From Toxotes chatareus (taxonomy: Eukaryota; Chordata; Actinopteri; Toxotidae): a stretch of DNA of 64,000 nucleotides. A program made the translations under genes and the position numbers. The notes beneath the pieces were generated by a model. It ran no database searches and was not told the origin of the DNA. It worked only from the letters and a program-made list of their open reading frames with translations. The DNA lies in NCBI GenBank assembly GCA_016801885.1, contig CM028895.1, positions 5,294,001 to 5,358,000 of the forward strand. The letters run 5' to 3'. This document shows, piece by piece, positions 1 to 11,143 of this stretch (position 1 is its first letter; each line of letters opens with the position of its first letter).

Positions 1-3000
1 ATAAAAAACGTCATAGTATAGTAAGGCGTAAAAATTGGCCAAAAGAAGTCAATTTTTTTTTTGACCTCAAAATGTCATAAAAAACGTCATAGTATAGTAA
101 GGCGTTTTTTTCAGCAAAAAAAGTCAAAAAAATTTTTGACCTCAAAATGTCATAAAAAACATCATAGTATAGTAAGGCATTTTTTTTTTTGACCAAAAAA
201 AGTCAAAAATTTTTTGACCTCAAAATGTCATAAAAAAGCGTCATAGTATAGTAAAGGCGTCAAAATCGGCAAAAAAAAAAAAAGTCAAAAAATTTTTGAT
301 CTCAAAATGTCATAAAAAACGTCATAGTATAGTAAGGCGTTTTTTTTCGGCCAAAAAGTCAAAAAATTTTTGACCTCAAAATGTCATAAAAAAAGCGTCA
401 TAGTATAGTAAGGCGTCTAAATCGGCCAAAAAAAGTCAAAAATTTTTTTGACCTCAAAATGTCATAAAAAACGTCATAGTATAGTAAGGGCGTCAAAATC
501 GGCCAAAAAAAGTCAAAAATTTTTTGACCTCAAAATGTCATAAAAAACGTCATAGTATAGTAAGGCGTCAAAATCGGCCAAAAAAAGTCAAAAAATTTTT
601 GACCTCAAAATGTCATAAAAAAACTTCATAGTATAGTAAGGCGTTTTTTTCGGTAAAAAAAGTCAAAAAAAATTTTGACCTCAAAATGTCATAAAAAACG
701 TCATAGTATAGTAAGGCGTAAAAATTGGCAAAAAAAAGTCAAAAAATTTTTTGACCTCAAAATGTCATAAAAAACGTCATAGTATAGTAAGGCGTCAAAA
801 TCGGCCAAAAAAAGTCAAAAAAATTTTTGACCTCAAAATGTCATAAAAAAACTTCATAGTATAGTAAGGCGTTTTTTTCGGTAAAAAAAGTCAAAAAAAA
901 TTTTGACCTCAAAATGTCATAAAAAAACGTCATAGTATAGTAAGGCGTCAAAATCGGCCAAAAAAAGTCAAAAATTTTTTGACCTCAAAATGTCATAAAA
1001 AACGTCGTAGTATACTAAGGCGTCAAAATCGGCCAAAAAAAGGCAAAAAAATTTTTGACCTCAAAATGTCATAAAAAACGTCATAGTATAGTAAGGCGTA
1101 AAAATTGGCCAAAAGAAGTCAAATTTTTTTTTGACCTCAAAATGTCATAAAAAACGTCATAGTATAGTAAGGCGTTTTTTTTTTTGCAAAAAAGTCAAAA
1201 ATTTTTTTTGACCTCAAAATGTCATAAAAAACATCATAGTATAGTAAGGCATTTTTTCGACCAAAAAAGTCAAAAAAATTTTTTGACCTCAAAATGTCAT
1301 AAAAAACGTCATAGTATAGTAAGGCGTCAAAATCGGCCAAAAAAAAGTCAAAAAATTTTTGATCTCAAAATGTCATAAAAAACGTCATAGTATAGTAAGG
1401 CGTTTTTTTCGCCAAAAAGTCAAAAAATTTTTGACCTCAAAATGTCATAAAAAAACGTCATAGTATAGTAAAGGCGTCAAAATCGGCCAAAAAAGTCAAA
1501 ATTTTTTGACCTCAAAATGTCATAAAAAAACGTCATAGTATAGTAAGGCGTCAAAATCGGCCAAAAAAGTCAAAATTTTTTGACCTCAAAATGTCATAAA
1601 AAAACGTATAGTATAGTAAGGCGTCAAAATCGGCCAAAAAAAGTCAAAAAATTTTTTGACCTCAAAATGTCATAAAAAAAATTTCATAGTATAGTAAGGC
1701 GTTTTTTTCGGTAAAAAAAGTCAAAAAAATTTTTGACCTCAAAATGTCATAAAAAACGTCATATAGTATAGTAAAGGCGTAAAATTGGCAAAAAAAGTCA
1801 AAAAAAAAATTTTTGACCTCAAAATGTCATAAAAAACGTCATAGTATAGTAAGGCGTTTTTTTCAACCAAAAAAAGTCAAAAAAATTTTTGACCTCAAAA
1901 TGTCATAAAAAACGTCATAGTATAGTAAGGCGTCAAAATTGGCAAAAAAAAGTCAAAAAAAATTTTGACCTCAAAATGTCATAAAAAACGTCATAGTATA
2001 GTAAGGCGTTTTTTTCAGCAAAAAAAGTCAAAAAAATTTTTGACCTCAAAATGTCATAAAAAACATCATAGTATAGTAAGGCATTTTTTTCGACCAAAAA
2101 AAGGTCAAAAATTTTTTTGACCTCAAAATGTCATAAAAAACGTCATACTATAGTAAGGCGTTTTTTTTTGGCCAAAAAAAGTCAAAAAAATTTTTGACCA
2201 CAAAATGTCATAAAAAACGTCATAGTATAGTAAGGCGTTTTTTTTTTAAAAAAAAGTCAAAAAATTTTGATCTCAAAATGTCATAAAAAAAGCATAGTCA
2301 TAGTATAGTAAAGGCGTTTTTTTTAAAAAAAGTCAAAAAATTTTTGACCTCAAAATGTCATAAAAAAAAAAAAAAACGTCATAGTATAGTAAAGGCGTCA
2401 AAGTTGGGCAAAAAAAGTCAAAAAATTTTTTTTCCTCAAAATGTCATAAAAAACGTCATAGTATAGTAAAGCGTCATAGTAAAATCGGCCAAAAAAAAGT
2501 CAAAAAAAAAATTTTTGACCTCAAAATGTCATAAAAAACTTCATGGTATAGTAAGGCGTTTTTTTCGGTAAAAAAGTCAAAAAAAAAGTTTTGACCTCAA
2601 AATGTCATAAAAAACGTCATAGTATAGTAAGGCGTAAAATTGGCAAAAAAAGTCAAAAATTTTTGACCTCAAAATGTCATAAAAAAACGTCATAGTATAG
2701 TAAAAAGCGTCAAAATCGGCCAAAAAAAGTCAAAATTTTTCTGACCTCAAAATGTCATAAAAAACGTCATAGTATAGTAAGGTAAGGCGTCAAAATCGGC
2801 CAAAAAAAGTTAAAAAAAATTTTTGACCTCAAAATGTCATAAAAAAACTTCATGGTATAGTAAGGCGTTTTTTTCGGTAAAAAAAGTCAAAAAAATTTTT
2901 GACCTCAAAATGTCATAAAGAACGTCATAGTATAGTAAGGCGTCAAAATCGGCCAAAAAAAGTCAAAAATTTTTTGACCTCAAAATGTCATAAAAAAACG

Positions 3001-6000
3001 TCATAGTATAGTAAGGCGTCAAAATCGGCCAAAAAAAGTCAAAAAAATTTTTGACCTCAAAATGTCATAAAAAACGTCATAGTATAGTAAGGCGTTTTTT
3101 TCAACCAAAAAAAGTCAAAAATTTTTTTGACCTCAAAATGTCATAAAAAACGTCATAGTATAGTAAGGAGTTTTTTTCGACCAAAAAAAGTCAAAAAATT
3201 TTTTGACCTCAAAATGTCATAAAAAACGTCATAGTATAGTAAGGCGTTTTTTTCGACCAAAAAAAGTCAACATTTTTTTGACCTCAAAATGTCATAAAAA
3301 ACGTCATAGTATAGTAAGGCGTCAAAATCGGCCAAAAAAAGTCAAAAAAAATTTTCGACCTCAAAATGTCATAAAAAACTTCATAGTATAGTAAGGCGTT
3401 TTTTTTTCAGCAAAAAAAGGAGAAAAAATTTTTGACCTCAAAATGTCATAAAAAACGTCATAGTATATTAAGGCGTCAAAATCGGCCAAAAAAAGTCAAA
3501 CATTTTTTTAACATCAAAATGTCATAAAAAACGTCATAGTATACTAAGGCGTCAAAATCGGCCAAAAAAAGTCAAACAAAATTTTGACCTCAAAATGTCA
3601 TAAAAAACGTCATAGTATAGTAAGGCGTTTTTTTCAACCAAAAAAAGTCAAAAAAAATTTTGACCTCAAAATGTCATAAAAAACGTCATAGTATAGTAAG
3701 GCATTTTTTTCGACCAAAAAAAGTCAAACATTTTTTTAACATCAAAATGTCATAAAAAACGTCATAGTATACTAAGGCGTCAAAATCGGCCAAAAAAAGT
3801 CAAACAAAATTTTGACCTCAAAATGTCATAAAAAACGTCATAGTATAGTAAGGCATTTTTTTCGACCAAAAAAAGTCAAAAATTTTTTTGACCTCAAAAT
3901 GTCATAAAAAACGTCATACTATAGTAAGGCGTTTTTCGACCAAAGTCAAAAAAATTTTTGACCACAAAATGTCATAAAAAACGTCATAGTATAGTAAAGG
4001 CGTCAAAATCGGCCAAAAAAGTCAAAAAATTTTTGATCTCAAAATGTCATAAAAAAAAATGCGTCATAGTATAGTAAAGGCGTTTTTTTTATTAAAAAGT
4101 CAAAAAATTTTGACCTCAAAATGTCATAAAAAACGTCATAGTATAGTAAAGTAGCAAAAGTCGGCCAAAAAATTCAAAAATTTTTTGACCTCAAAATGTC
4201 ATAAAAAAACGTCATAGTATAGTAAAGGCGTCAAAATCGGCCAAAAAGTCAAAAAAATTTTCACCTCAAAATGTCATAAAAAAACGTCATAGTATAGTAA
4301 AGGCGTTTTTTGGCCAAAAAAGTCAAAAATTTTTTGACCTCAAAATATCATAAAAAGCGTCATATTATAGTAAAGGCGTCAAAATCGGCCAAAAAAAGTC
4401 AAAAAAATTTTGACCTCAAAATGTCATAAAAAACGTCATAGTATAGTAAGGCGTTTTTTTCGCCAAAAAGTCACAATTTTTTTAACCTCAAAATGTCATA
4501 AAAAACGTCATAGTATAGTAAAGGCGTTTTTTTCGCCAAAAGAGTCAAAATTTTTTTGACCTCAAAATGTCATAAAAAAATAGTCATAGTATAGTAAAGG
4601 CGTCAAAATCGGCCAAAAAAAAAGTCAAAAATTTTTTAATCTCAAAATGTCATAAAAAAGCGTCATAGTATAGTAAGGCGTTTTTTTTAAAAAAAGAGTC
4701 AAAATTTTTTTGACCTCAAAATGTCATAAAAAACGTCATACTATAGTAAAGCGTCAAAATCGACCAAAAAAAGTCAAAATTTTTTGACCTCAAAATGTCA
4801 TAAAAAACGTCATAGTATAGTAAGGCGTTTTTTACCTCAAAATGTCATAAAAAATGTCATAGTATAGTAAAGCGGCGTCAAAATCGGCCAAAAAAGTCAC
4901 AATTTTTTAACCTCAAAATGTCATAAAAAAAACGTCATAGTATAGTAAAGGCGTCAAAATCGGCCAAAAAAAGTCAACATTTTTTTTACCTCAAAATGTC
5001 ATAAAAAACGTCATACTATAGTAAAGGCGTCAAAATCGACCAAAAAAGTCAAATTTTTTTGACCTCAAAATGTCATAAAAAAGCGTCATAGTATAGTAAA
5101 GGCGTTTTTTTTAAGCAAAAAAGTCAAAAAATTTTGACCTCAAAATGTCATAAAAAACGTCATAGTATAGTAAAGGCGTTTTTTTCGGCCAAAAAAAGTC
5201 AAAAAAAATTTTGACCTCAAAATGTCATAAAAAACGTCATATAGTATAGTAAAGCGTCGTTTTTCGGCCAAAAAAGTCAAAAATTTTTGACCTCAAAATG
5301 TCATAAAAACGTCATAGTATAGTAAAGGCGTTTTTTTCGCCAAAAAGTCAAAAAATTTTGACCTCAAAATGTCATAATAAACGTCATAGTATAGTAAAGG
5401 CGTCAAAATCGGCCAAAAAAGTCAAAAATTTTTTTCACCTCAAAAAAGTCATAGTATAGTATAGTTAAGCGAATTTTTTGGCAAAAAAAAGTCAAAAATT
5501 TTTTGACCTCAAAATGTCATAAAAAAACGTCATAGTATAGTAAGGCGTCAAAATCGGCCAAAAAAGTCAAAATTTTTTTGACCTCAAAATGTCATAAAAA
5601 ATGTCATAGTATAGTAAGGCGTTTTTTAAATAAAAAAAGAGTCAAAATTTTTTTGACCTCAAAATGTCATAAAAAACGTCATAGTATAGTAAAAAGCGTC
5701 AAAATCGGCCAAAAAAGTCAAAAAAATTTTGACCTCAAAATGTCATAAAAAACGTCATAGTATAGTAAAGCGTCAAAATCTGCCAAAAAAAAAAAGTCAA
5801 AAAAATTTTGACCTCAAAATGTCATAAAAAACATCATAGTATAGTAAAGGCGTCAAAATCGGCCAAAAAAATTCAAAAATTTTTTGACCTCAAAATGTCA
5901 TAAAAAACGTCATACTATAGTAAAGGCGTCAAAATATCGGTAAAGGCCAAAAAAAAGTCAAAAAATTTTTTTGACCTCAAAATATCATAAAAACGTCATA

Positions 6001-6168
6001 GTATAGTAAAGGGCGTTTTTTTTTTTTCAAAAAAAAAGTCAAAATTTTTTTTGACCTCAAAATGTCATAAAAAACGTCATAGTATAGTAAGGCGTTTTTT
6101 TCGGCCAAAAAAAGTCACATTTTTTTTTTGCTTTAAAATGTCATAAAAATGGTCATAGTATAGTAAGG
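1..6168. repeat. AT-rich satellite array, ~76-bp monomer, ~80 copies
   Basis: The whole stretch is a tandem array of a monomer of about 76 bp. Each monomer has an invariant block around cgtcatagtatagtaagg, a variable spacer (gcgtcaaaatcggcc, gcgtttttttcggcc or gcgtaaaaattggcc types), a near-palindrome gtcaaaaaatttttgac, and the block ctcaaaatgtcataaaaaa. The repeat runs off the left edge and decays at about 6168, just before unique sequence. Divergence is mostly in homopolymer length and single bases. Variant types recur in order (see findings), so this is a higher-order satellite and not a simple minisatellite. It lies in the intron before the rgs6 exon at 6357. Frame-specific ORFs in it are repeat translations without coding value. 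Confidence 0.97.
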
Positions 6169-6356
6169 ATTTATTCGGGTTACTCTGCCTCAGTTTGCAA
6201 GTTTTGTATATCATTAGCACACAGTCATGCAGAATATATATTTATATACAGATGAGAATTACCCTCCACCTCCCTTCTGGCAGTCATTTAGACCCACATG
6301 TTTGTGTTCTCTCTTTCTTTCTCTTTGTACCTGTCACCCTTTCTCTTTCCATGCAG

Positions 6357-6446
6357 GACCACATCTACAAACTGATGAAAAGTGACAGCTATACACGCTT
6401 CTTGCGCTCCAACGTGTACCAGGACCTGCTTATGGCAAGGAAGAAA
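6357..6446 (+). CDS. rgs6: RGS6-like, internal exon: end of the RGS domain
   Basis: Ninety bases, 30 codons, phase 0 at both ends, with acceptor ccatgcag and donor gtatgtg. The translation starts DHIYKLMKSDSYTRFLRSN and continues into YQDLLMARKK, the last helices of an RGS box. These domains accelerate GTP hydrolysis by G-alpha subunits. R7-family members (RGS6, 7, 9, 11) act as complexes with Gbeta5. The pattern fits RGS6 better than RGS7, RGS9 or RGS11 by recalled family sequence. Earlier exons (DEP, GGL and most of the RGS domain) lie to the left beyond the satellite and the window edge. Confidence 0.9.
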
Positions 6447-6913
6447 GTATGTGTGTTTCTGTGTCATCAGCCCATCATGGTTCAGCTTCTGTGTGCATAT
6501 TTTGTATGAACTAACTCTCTGATGGCACGTAGCAGCAGCAAAGCAGGAACTGAAGGTCACGCACCAGGGCCAATTTGTAAAAGGGCATCAGTGTGACATC
6601 TTAAAGGGCTGATTCACCCAAATTATGAGAAATTTGGGTGATAGTGGTATCTAGCCATGAGACAGGGACGAAGCTGGAGGTGCTTACAGGCTCTTGCTGT
6701 ATATAATATTGGATTGAAATTGCTTTGATAACTAACGACCATTTTAAAATGGAAAGCTGAAGACTGCATGTTGTATTTTTGAAAGCAGCTGCAGCAATTA
6801 CACAGAACTGTAATTTAAAAAAAATCTTATCTTATCTTTTGGATTTGATGAACTGTTGTCAGTTTTGAACACGCATATGTTGAAGTCTTCCCCTTTTTTC
6901 TTCGACTCTCCAG
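6447..6913 (+). other. rgs6 intron
   Basis: Intron between the RGS-domain exon and the linker exon. It holds a 10-bp inverted repeat (cacccaaatt / aatttgggtg) at 6615-6640 preceded by aaagggctgattcaccc, which resembles the end of a common fish dispersed repeat. Nothing else was seen. Confidence 0.6.
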
Positions 6914-6967
6914 CCTGAAACGGAGCAGGGGCGACGCACCTCCCTGGAGAAGTTCACTCGCAGTGTG
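6914..6967 (+). CDS. rgs6: RGS6-like, C-terminal linker exon
   Basis: Fifty-four bases, 18 codons, phase 0, acceptor ctctccag and donor gtgagtg. It encodes PETEQGRRTSLEKFTRSV, the short post-RGS segment characteristic of RGS6. Human RGS6 has splice forms that differ in this C-terminal region, so this exon may be alternatively used. That is family knowledge and is not shown by the sequence. Confidence 0.88.
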
Positions 6968-7749
6968 GTGAGTGTCAATTTGACTATCATAATAATCAAG
7001 ATCAACTTGTACTTGCAAAAGGTTTAATGTAATCATTTCCTATGCTATGTAATTCAAACATCTCCACTGATACCCAGACTTTTAGTTTAATTGCTGCTGC
7101 ACTTTGGCTCCCTCCCTGAGGGAACATGTTCTCTGTCTTGATATTGGTTTCAAGAGATGGTCTGGTGATTAGTTGACTGAGAAGAACAAGTTGTTCATTG
7201 CACTAATTAATGCATCCAGCCATATAACTGTGAACAAAGAGTGGAGATGCAGGATAAATGCATAGAAGGAGGGTTTTACAATGTGAAATTAGAGCTAAGA
7301 AGGGGATTGAGGCATTCCTGAGCTGTAGACTATTGGTGTTGGGAGTTTTGTTTGCCGCCTGCGCTTTGTTTTGCTTCTTGAAACAGTGACAGGCATTATA
7401 TCTTTTACCCCAACACTTGAAACCTTTGGCGTACACAGACCTGCAACCAAAACAAACCAAACAGTGCATCTCCCTGTGGGCACACTGTGAGCGTGAAGGA
7501 TTAGAATCAATAAATAAATGTTATGTAAGTCTCACTAGACTTAAAATATCTAGCTTGTAGTCCACAGTGGTATTTCCTTGTCGTATCACTGCTTTCTTTG
7601 TTCATTTAACATTTGTGCGGACCAGGTCTTTCTTCTCTGTCAGTTTTCCTCCCACACTGCTCTTTCTAACTCCTCAGGAAAGCCTTTAAGTTGACGGCAT
7701 TTTGACAGCTGTCACCCTCACTTCCCTTGCTCTCACTGTGTCCTCCCAG
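6968..7749 (+). other. rgs6 intron
   Basis: Intron before the last coding exon. No repeat or RNA gene was recognised. The short ORFs here have no splice or family support. Confidence 0.6.
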
Positions 7750-7800
7750 GGCAAGTCACTGACGGGCAAACGACTGACGGGCCTCATGCAGTCATCCTGA
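7750..7800 (+). CDS. rgs6: RGS6-like, last coding exon with stop
   Basis: Begins after acceptor tcctcccag and encodes GKSLTGKRLTGLMQSS followed by TGA at 7798-7800. The terminal peptide is a recognisable RGS6 C terminus. It joins in phase 0 to the 18-codon exon upstream, and it would also join in frame directly to the 30-codon exon if the middle exon were skipped. Confidence 0.9.
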   Translation, partial: GKSLTGKRLTGLMQSS

Positions 7801-8657
7801 CAAGGCCTGGATCAAGAGCAGGAGGAACCATCCCCAGAAGAGCTGCTTACCCCTAGGTCGCAGGCGGAAAAGGACCCTGGGGTGTTTAGGTGTGGCTGTG
7901 GGAGGCGGGTGAGGGGCACCAGATGAGCCCAGACTGCTGGACTGGACCGCCGCCACGTTTGAAACTCCCCTCAGATTAGTTCAAGAGGACCGACAGCATG
8001 CAATAAGTCACCAGACCTGACATCAGGACAGTGCTGTCACAGTGTAGAGGATAAACAATGCTACTCTTCTTAGGAGGTTTCCACTCAAAAGGCTGAACCT
8101 CACCAGGCTCTGTTGTTTCTCTCTATCTACTATCTACACTCATGTTAACATGGTAGCTGAAGAGGCTATCACTTTACTTTTGGTGATATAAACATGGAAT
8201 GCTTGAATGCCTTGACTGATGTCAAAAAGAGACTTAAATTAATGCTGTAGCTAGCTGTTTTATCTCACATCATTCACTAGGATGATATAAGGGAAAGAGG
8301 GATGGAGGGGCTTACAGTAAACATCTGCTCACTCTTCACAGGGATGGCAGTCAGACTGCTGGCTATAATGGTGAAACAGGTGGAGAAGTTACACACTTCT
8401 TAGTAAACGAGCTATTTGATCAAGCTACTGCTGTGGGATGACGCAAAATTAACAACCTCTGGGTGGTTTGGTTTGTTACGATGTGTGTTCACATTTCATA
8501 TAATAATACTATAAACTAATGTATGTTTTTATGCTTAATTACAGATTGATTAAAACTACAGATGAAAACTTGTATATTTTCTCCTGTAAACACCTTGAGC
8601 CACCTTCACCTGCTCTGGTACAGTAGATCTTTCCTGGAAAACAGGTAAACAAGGACT

Positions 8658-8688
<31 letters not shown>

Positions 8689-9105
8689 GGCAGCAGACAC
8701 TGATTTTTTTTTTTTCTTGGACTATTGTTTTTGAACAATGCCATCATTGAAAAATAAGTATCTGTTCTATATTACTTATATTATCTCACACTCTGTAAGA
8801 AAAAAAAAAAACAATTACCACTGCCTCTGTGAGCACATTGTCTATTTATAGCAAGCATTTCTCAAAGTCTTGTAACAGCTGCACTGAACAGACAGAGGTG
8901 TAATCTTGTTGTTGTTAAAAGCAAAGGACCAGTTGCAAAAACGGGTGTTCTACTTTAAACAAGTGAGTTGGTGTAATATTAGGCTTTATTTTATCTTCTA
9001 AACATTCCACTTCAGGCAGCCACAACAAGGTTTAGTGAGCTGACCTCCAACCATTCTTCACCTTATGTAAAGAAGACCATGATAATAAAAGAGGAATGCA
9101 CACTA
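7801..9105 (+). other. rgs6: Probable rgs6 3' untranslated region
   Basis: Unique sequence after the stop codon with no coding ORF, ending near the first good poly(A) signal (AATAAA at 9084). It contains a 20+ T run near 8659-8681 and another T run near 8705-8716. The 3' limit is inferred. Another AATAAA at 10225 could extend it. Confidence 0.5.
9084..9089 (+). promoter_or_regulatory. rgs6: Candidate poly(A) signal for rgs6
   Basis: AATAAA within gataataaaagagg, about 1.28 kb after the rgs6 stop. An alternative AATAAA lies at 10225-10230. The choice cannot be made from sequence alone. Confidence 0.45.
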
Positions 9106-10520
9106 AAGAGAGGGATTTGGCCCATTATTTCATTTATGTCCGTTTAATTTTTCCAGGAGCTGCAAAGGAGTTCACCTTTACATCACTTGAAATGTCAAGT
9201 TTCCAGAAAAATCCTGGGCTAATGGAAGCTTTTGAACTTTGAAAGCAGTTCCAACAAACAGGTACATCTTTGCTCTTTGTAGTCACATACTGTCCTCTAG
9301 TGCATCTGGAATGAAAGTGCTGGTAAATGTCTCACTAGCGACCTTCTCTTGAGAGCTGTACAAGATGATACAGAGGAAAAATCTAATTAAAGCAAGATGG
9401 CATTTATATATAATTATCAAATGAATGTTGATAATACTCCCAATCTAAATTTCACAATCTAATATTAAAGTCATCACCAAGATGCAACCAAAAAAAAAAG
9501 GAATTAGTTTGAATGTGGTCCAATGTGGTCAACTTGAGTTATTGATGCCATGAAAATCAATTTACTTCAACTTGAAACTCTTTTAGGAAATCCAGCAGCT
9601 GTAATCTAATCTAATTATACACAGAGGAGGATGTGGTCTCTGTTTGGTGCTGGTTGAGCTGATAGTGTCTGCGATAGCTGTTGCAGCAGCACCACCTAGT
9701 GGAACTTTAAGGCTTTATCTTTATCTTAGCAATTATCAGTCTTTATCATGTTAATCTTATTTCTTCTAATTATCGTGTTCTGTGGTTTAAAGAAGGACAG
9801 GACAATTTGCTGTGATGCTATGAAGGATATATTTCAGAAACAGCTGCTTACGTATTTTCAGCCACACCATGCAGAATTAGTCATTAGTGTCCTGCAGAAA
9901 CCTTGTACCATCAAATTACCATCACTGGAAAGAAATACAAGCTCCAGCTTGTGTGGAAGTTTCCCATTACATCAGTCAAATCTATTGATAATAAACTGTG
10001 GAATGTTGAAGAAAGATTTGCACCCATTGGTATTTTAAATTGCTCTCACTATCTACTCACCATCATGTGGCTTTAGAGCCACTGGATGTGTAAACTTTTT
10101 CTTGGCCATTTTAAAACTCTAAAGACTTGATCACTGGCCACCTCTGTTCTACAGAGAGCTCTATTATTTTACTGACATGATGGTGAGAAGGTAATGACTA
10201 TACAATATCCATTTCTGTTAACTAAATAAAAAAGGGGGAACAAGGTTTATGAAGGACAAACAAAAATCACACAGATATAGATTGTGTTTCAATCGCTTCC
10301 AGAGAAACTTGTGTAACAGGGATAAAATATAAATGAATGACTCCACATACCCTGTTCTACCTCTTCAAGAGGGACTTCACTAAAAAACAAAGCTGATTTA
10401 ATGTTCACATAATCACACGTGCTAGAATAGGATTACTGAATACTGTGAGCACCTGTAACCACAGAGCAGGTCTTAATACTTATTTCTTTCTTCAGACAAA
10501 CCATTTTAAAACACTGTGAG
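9106..10520. other. Intergenic region between convergent genes
   Basis: About 1.4 kb between the likely rgs6 and lama2 3' ends. Unique-looking, moderately AT-rich. The 96-codon ORF at 9748-10038 resembles no family I know and has no context that would make it a gene. Confidence 0.5.
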
Positions 10521-10524
10521 ACCT

Positions 10525-10982
10525 TAGTTTGTAGCCATTACAGATTTATTGACCAGAGTCTTTCACCGTACAAAAAGTCAGGGTCTCATACTGAAACTGT
10601 GTGGGTAAAATTGCAAGAATTATATGCAGCACAGTTTTTTTTTTTTTTACTGCCTTGCTCTTTGAAAACTGCACTGGGCAGCCTTGCTACTTTGGTAGCA
10701 AGAAATTTGAAACTTCCATCTATATTTCAGTGCTTGTAGTAAAATTAGCATTAATGTTAGCGTTAGTCCTGAGCTTCAATGGGAACTCTCACCCACATTT
10801 CACGATCTGTATTGATAACAGGGAGATAGGATGGGATTATTTTTAGATACAAATCTGCCCGCTGCAGCTTCAAAGACCAAGATGTTGCCAAAATGCAGTA
10901 CACTCCACACTTCATAGACCTGTGTGGCTCCTTGGAGGAGTATTAGGGGAAAACAACAAAAGAAAAGGCTCTATGGTACCAG
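10525..10982 (-). other. lama2: Probable lama2 3' untranslated region
   Basis: Non-coding stretch between the lama2 stop and the AATAAA (- strand) at 10545-10550. The exact cleavage site cannot be read from sequence. Confidence 0.5.
10545..10550 (-). promoter_or_regulatory. lama2: Candidate poly(A) signal for lama2
   Basis: TTTATT on the + strand, that is AATAAA on the - strand, about 430 nt downstream of the lama2 stop. It is the first AATAAA I noticed below the stop and would give a 3' UTR of roughly 450 nt. Confidence 0.55.
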
Positions 10983-11143
10983 TTAGGCAGCTACAGCCGG
11001 ACAGGAAAGAGGCTGGACTCCTTTAATCTCCAGGGCCTTGTTGAACTGCACATCCATGGTCTTAGAAGCCTTGGTGATCTTCAGATTCTTCATACAACCT
11101 CTGAAGGAAGTGCTGATTGAGAGGGCTGCCTGACGAACTCCAT
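10983..11143 (-). CDS. lama2: lama2 last coding exon: LG5 end and stop
   Basis: 161 nt including TAA at 10983-10985: GVRQAALSISTSFRGCMKNL, then FNKALEIKGVQPLSCPAVAA. ALE.KGVQP.SCPA is the LAMA2 C terminus. Confidence 0.95.

Noticed and set aside
11..3391. ORFs of 60-67 codons inside the satellite with repeated peptide words
   Set aside because: They are translations of the 76-bp repeat; indels between monomers break every frame and there is no start or splice context.
1..6168. Regular repeats with variable spacers, superficially CRISPR-like
   Set aside because: Period ~76 bp, the spacers fall into a few recurring families rather than unique sequences, the host is a vertebrate, and no cas genes exist.
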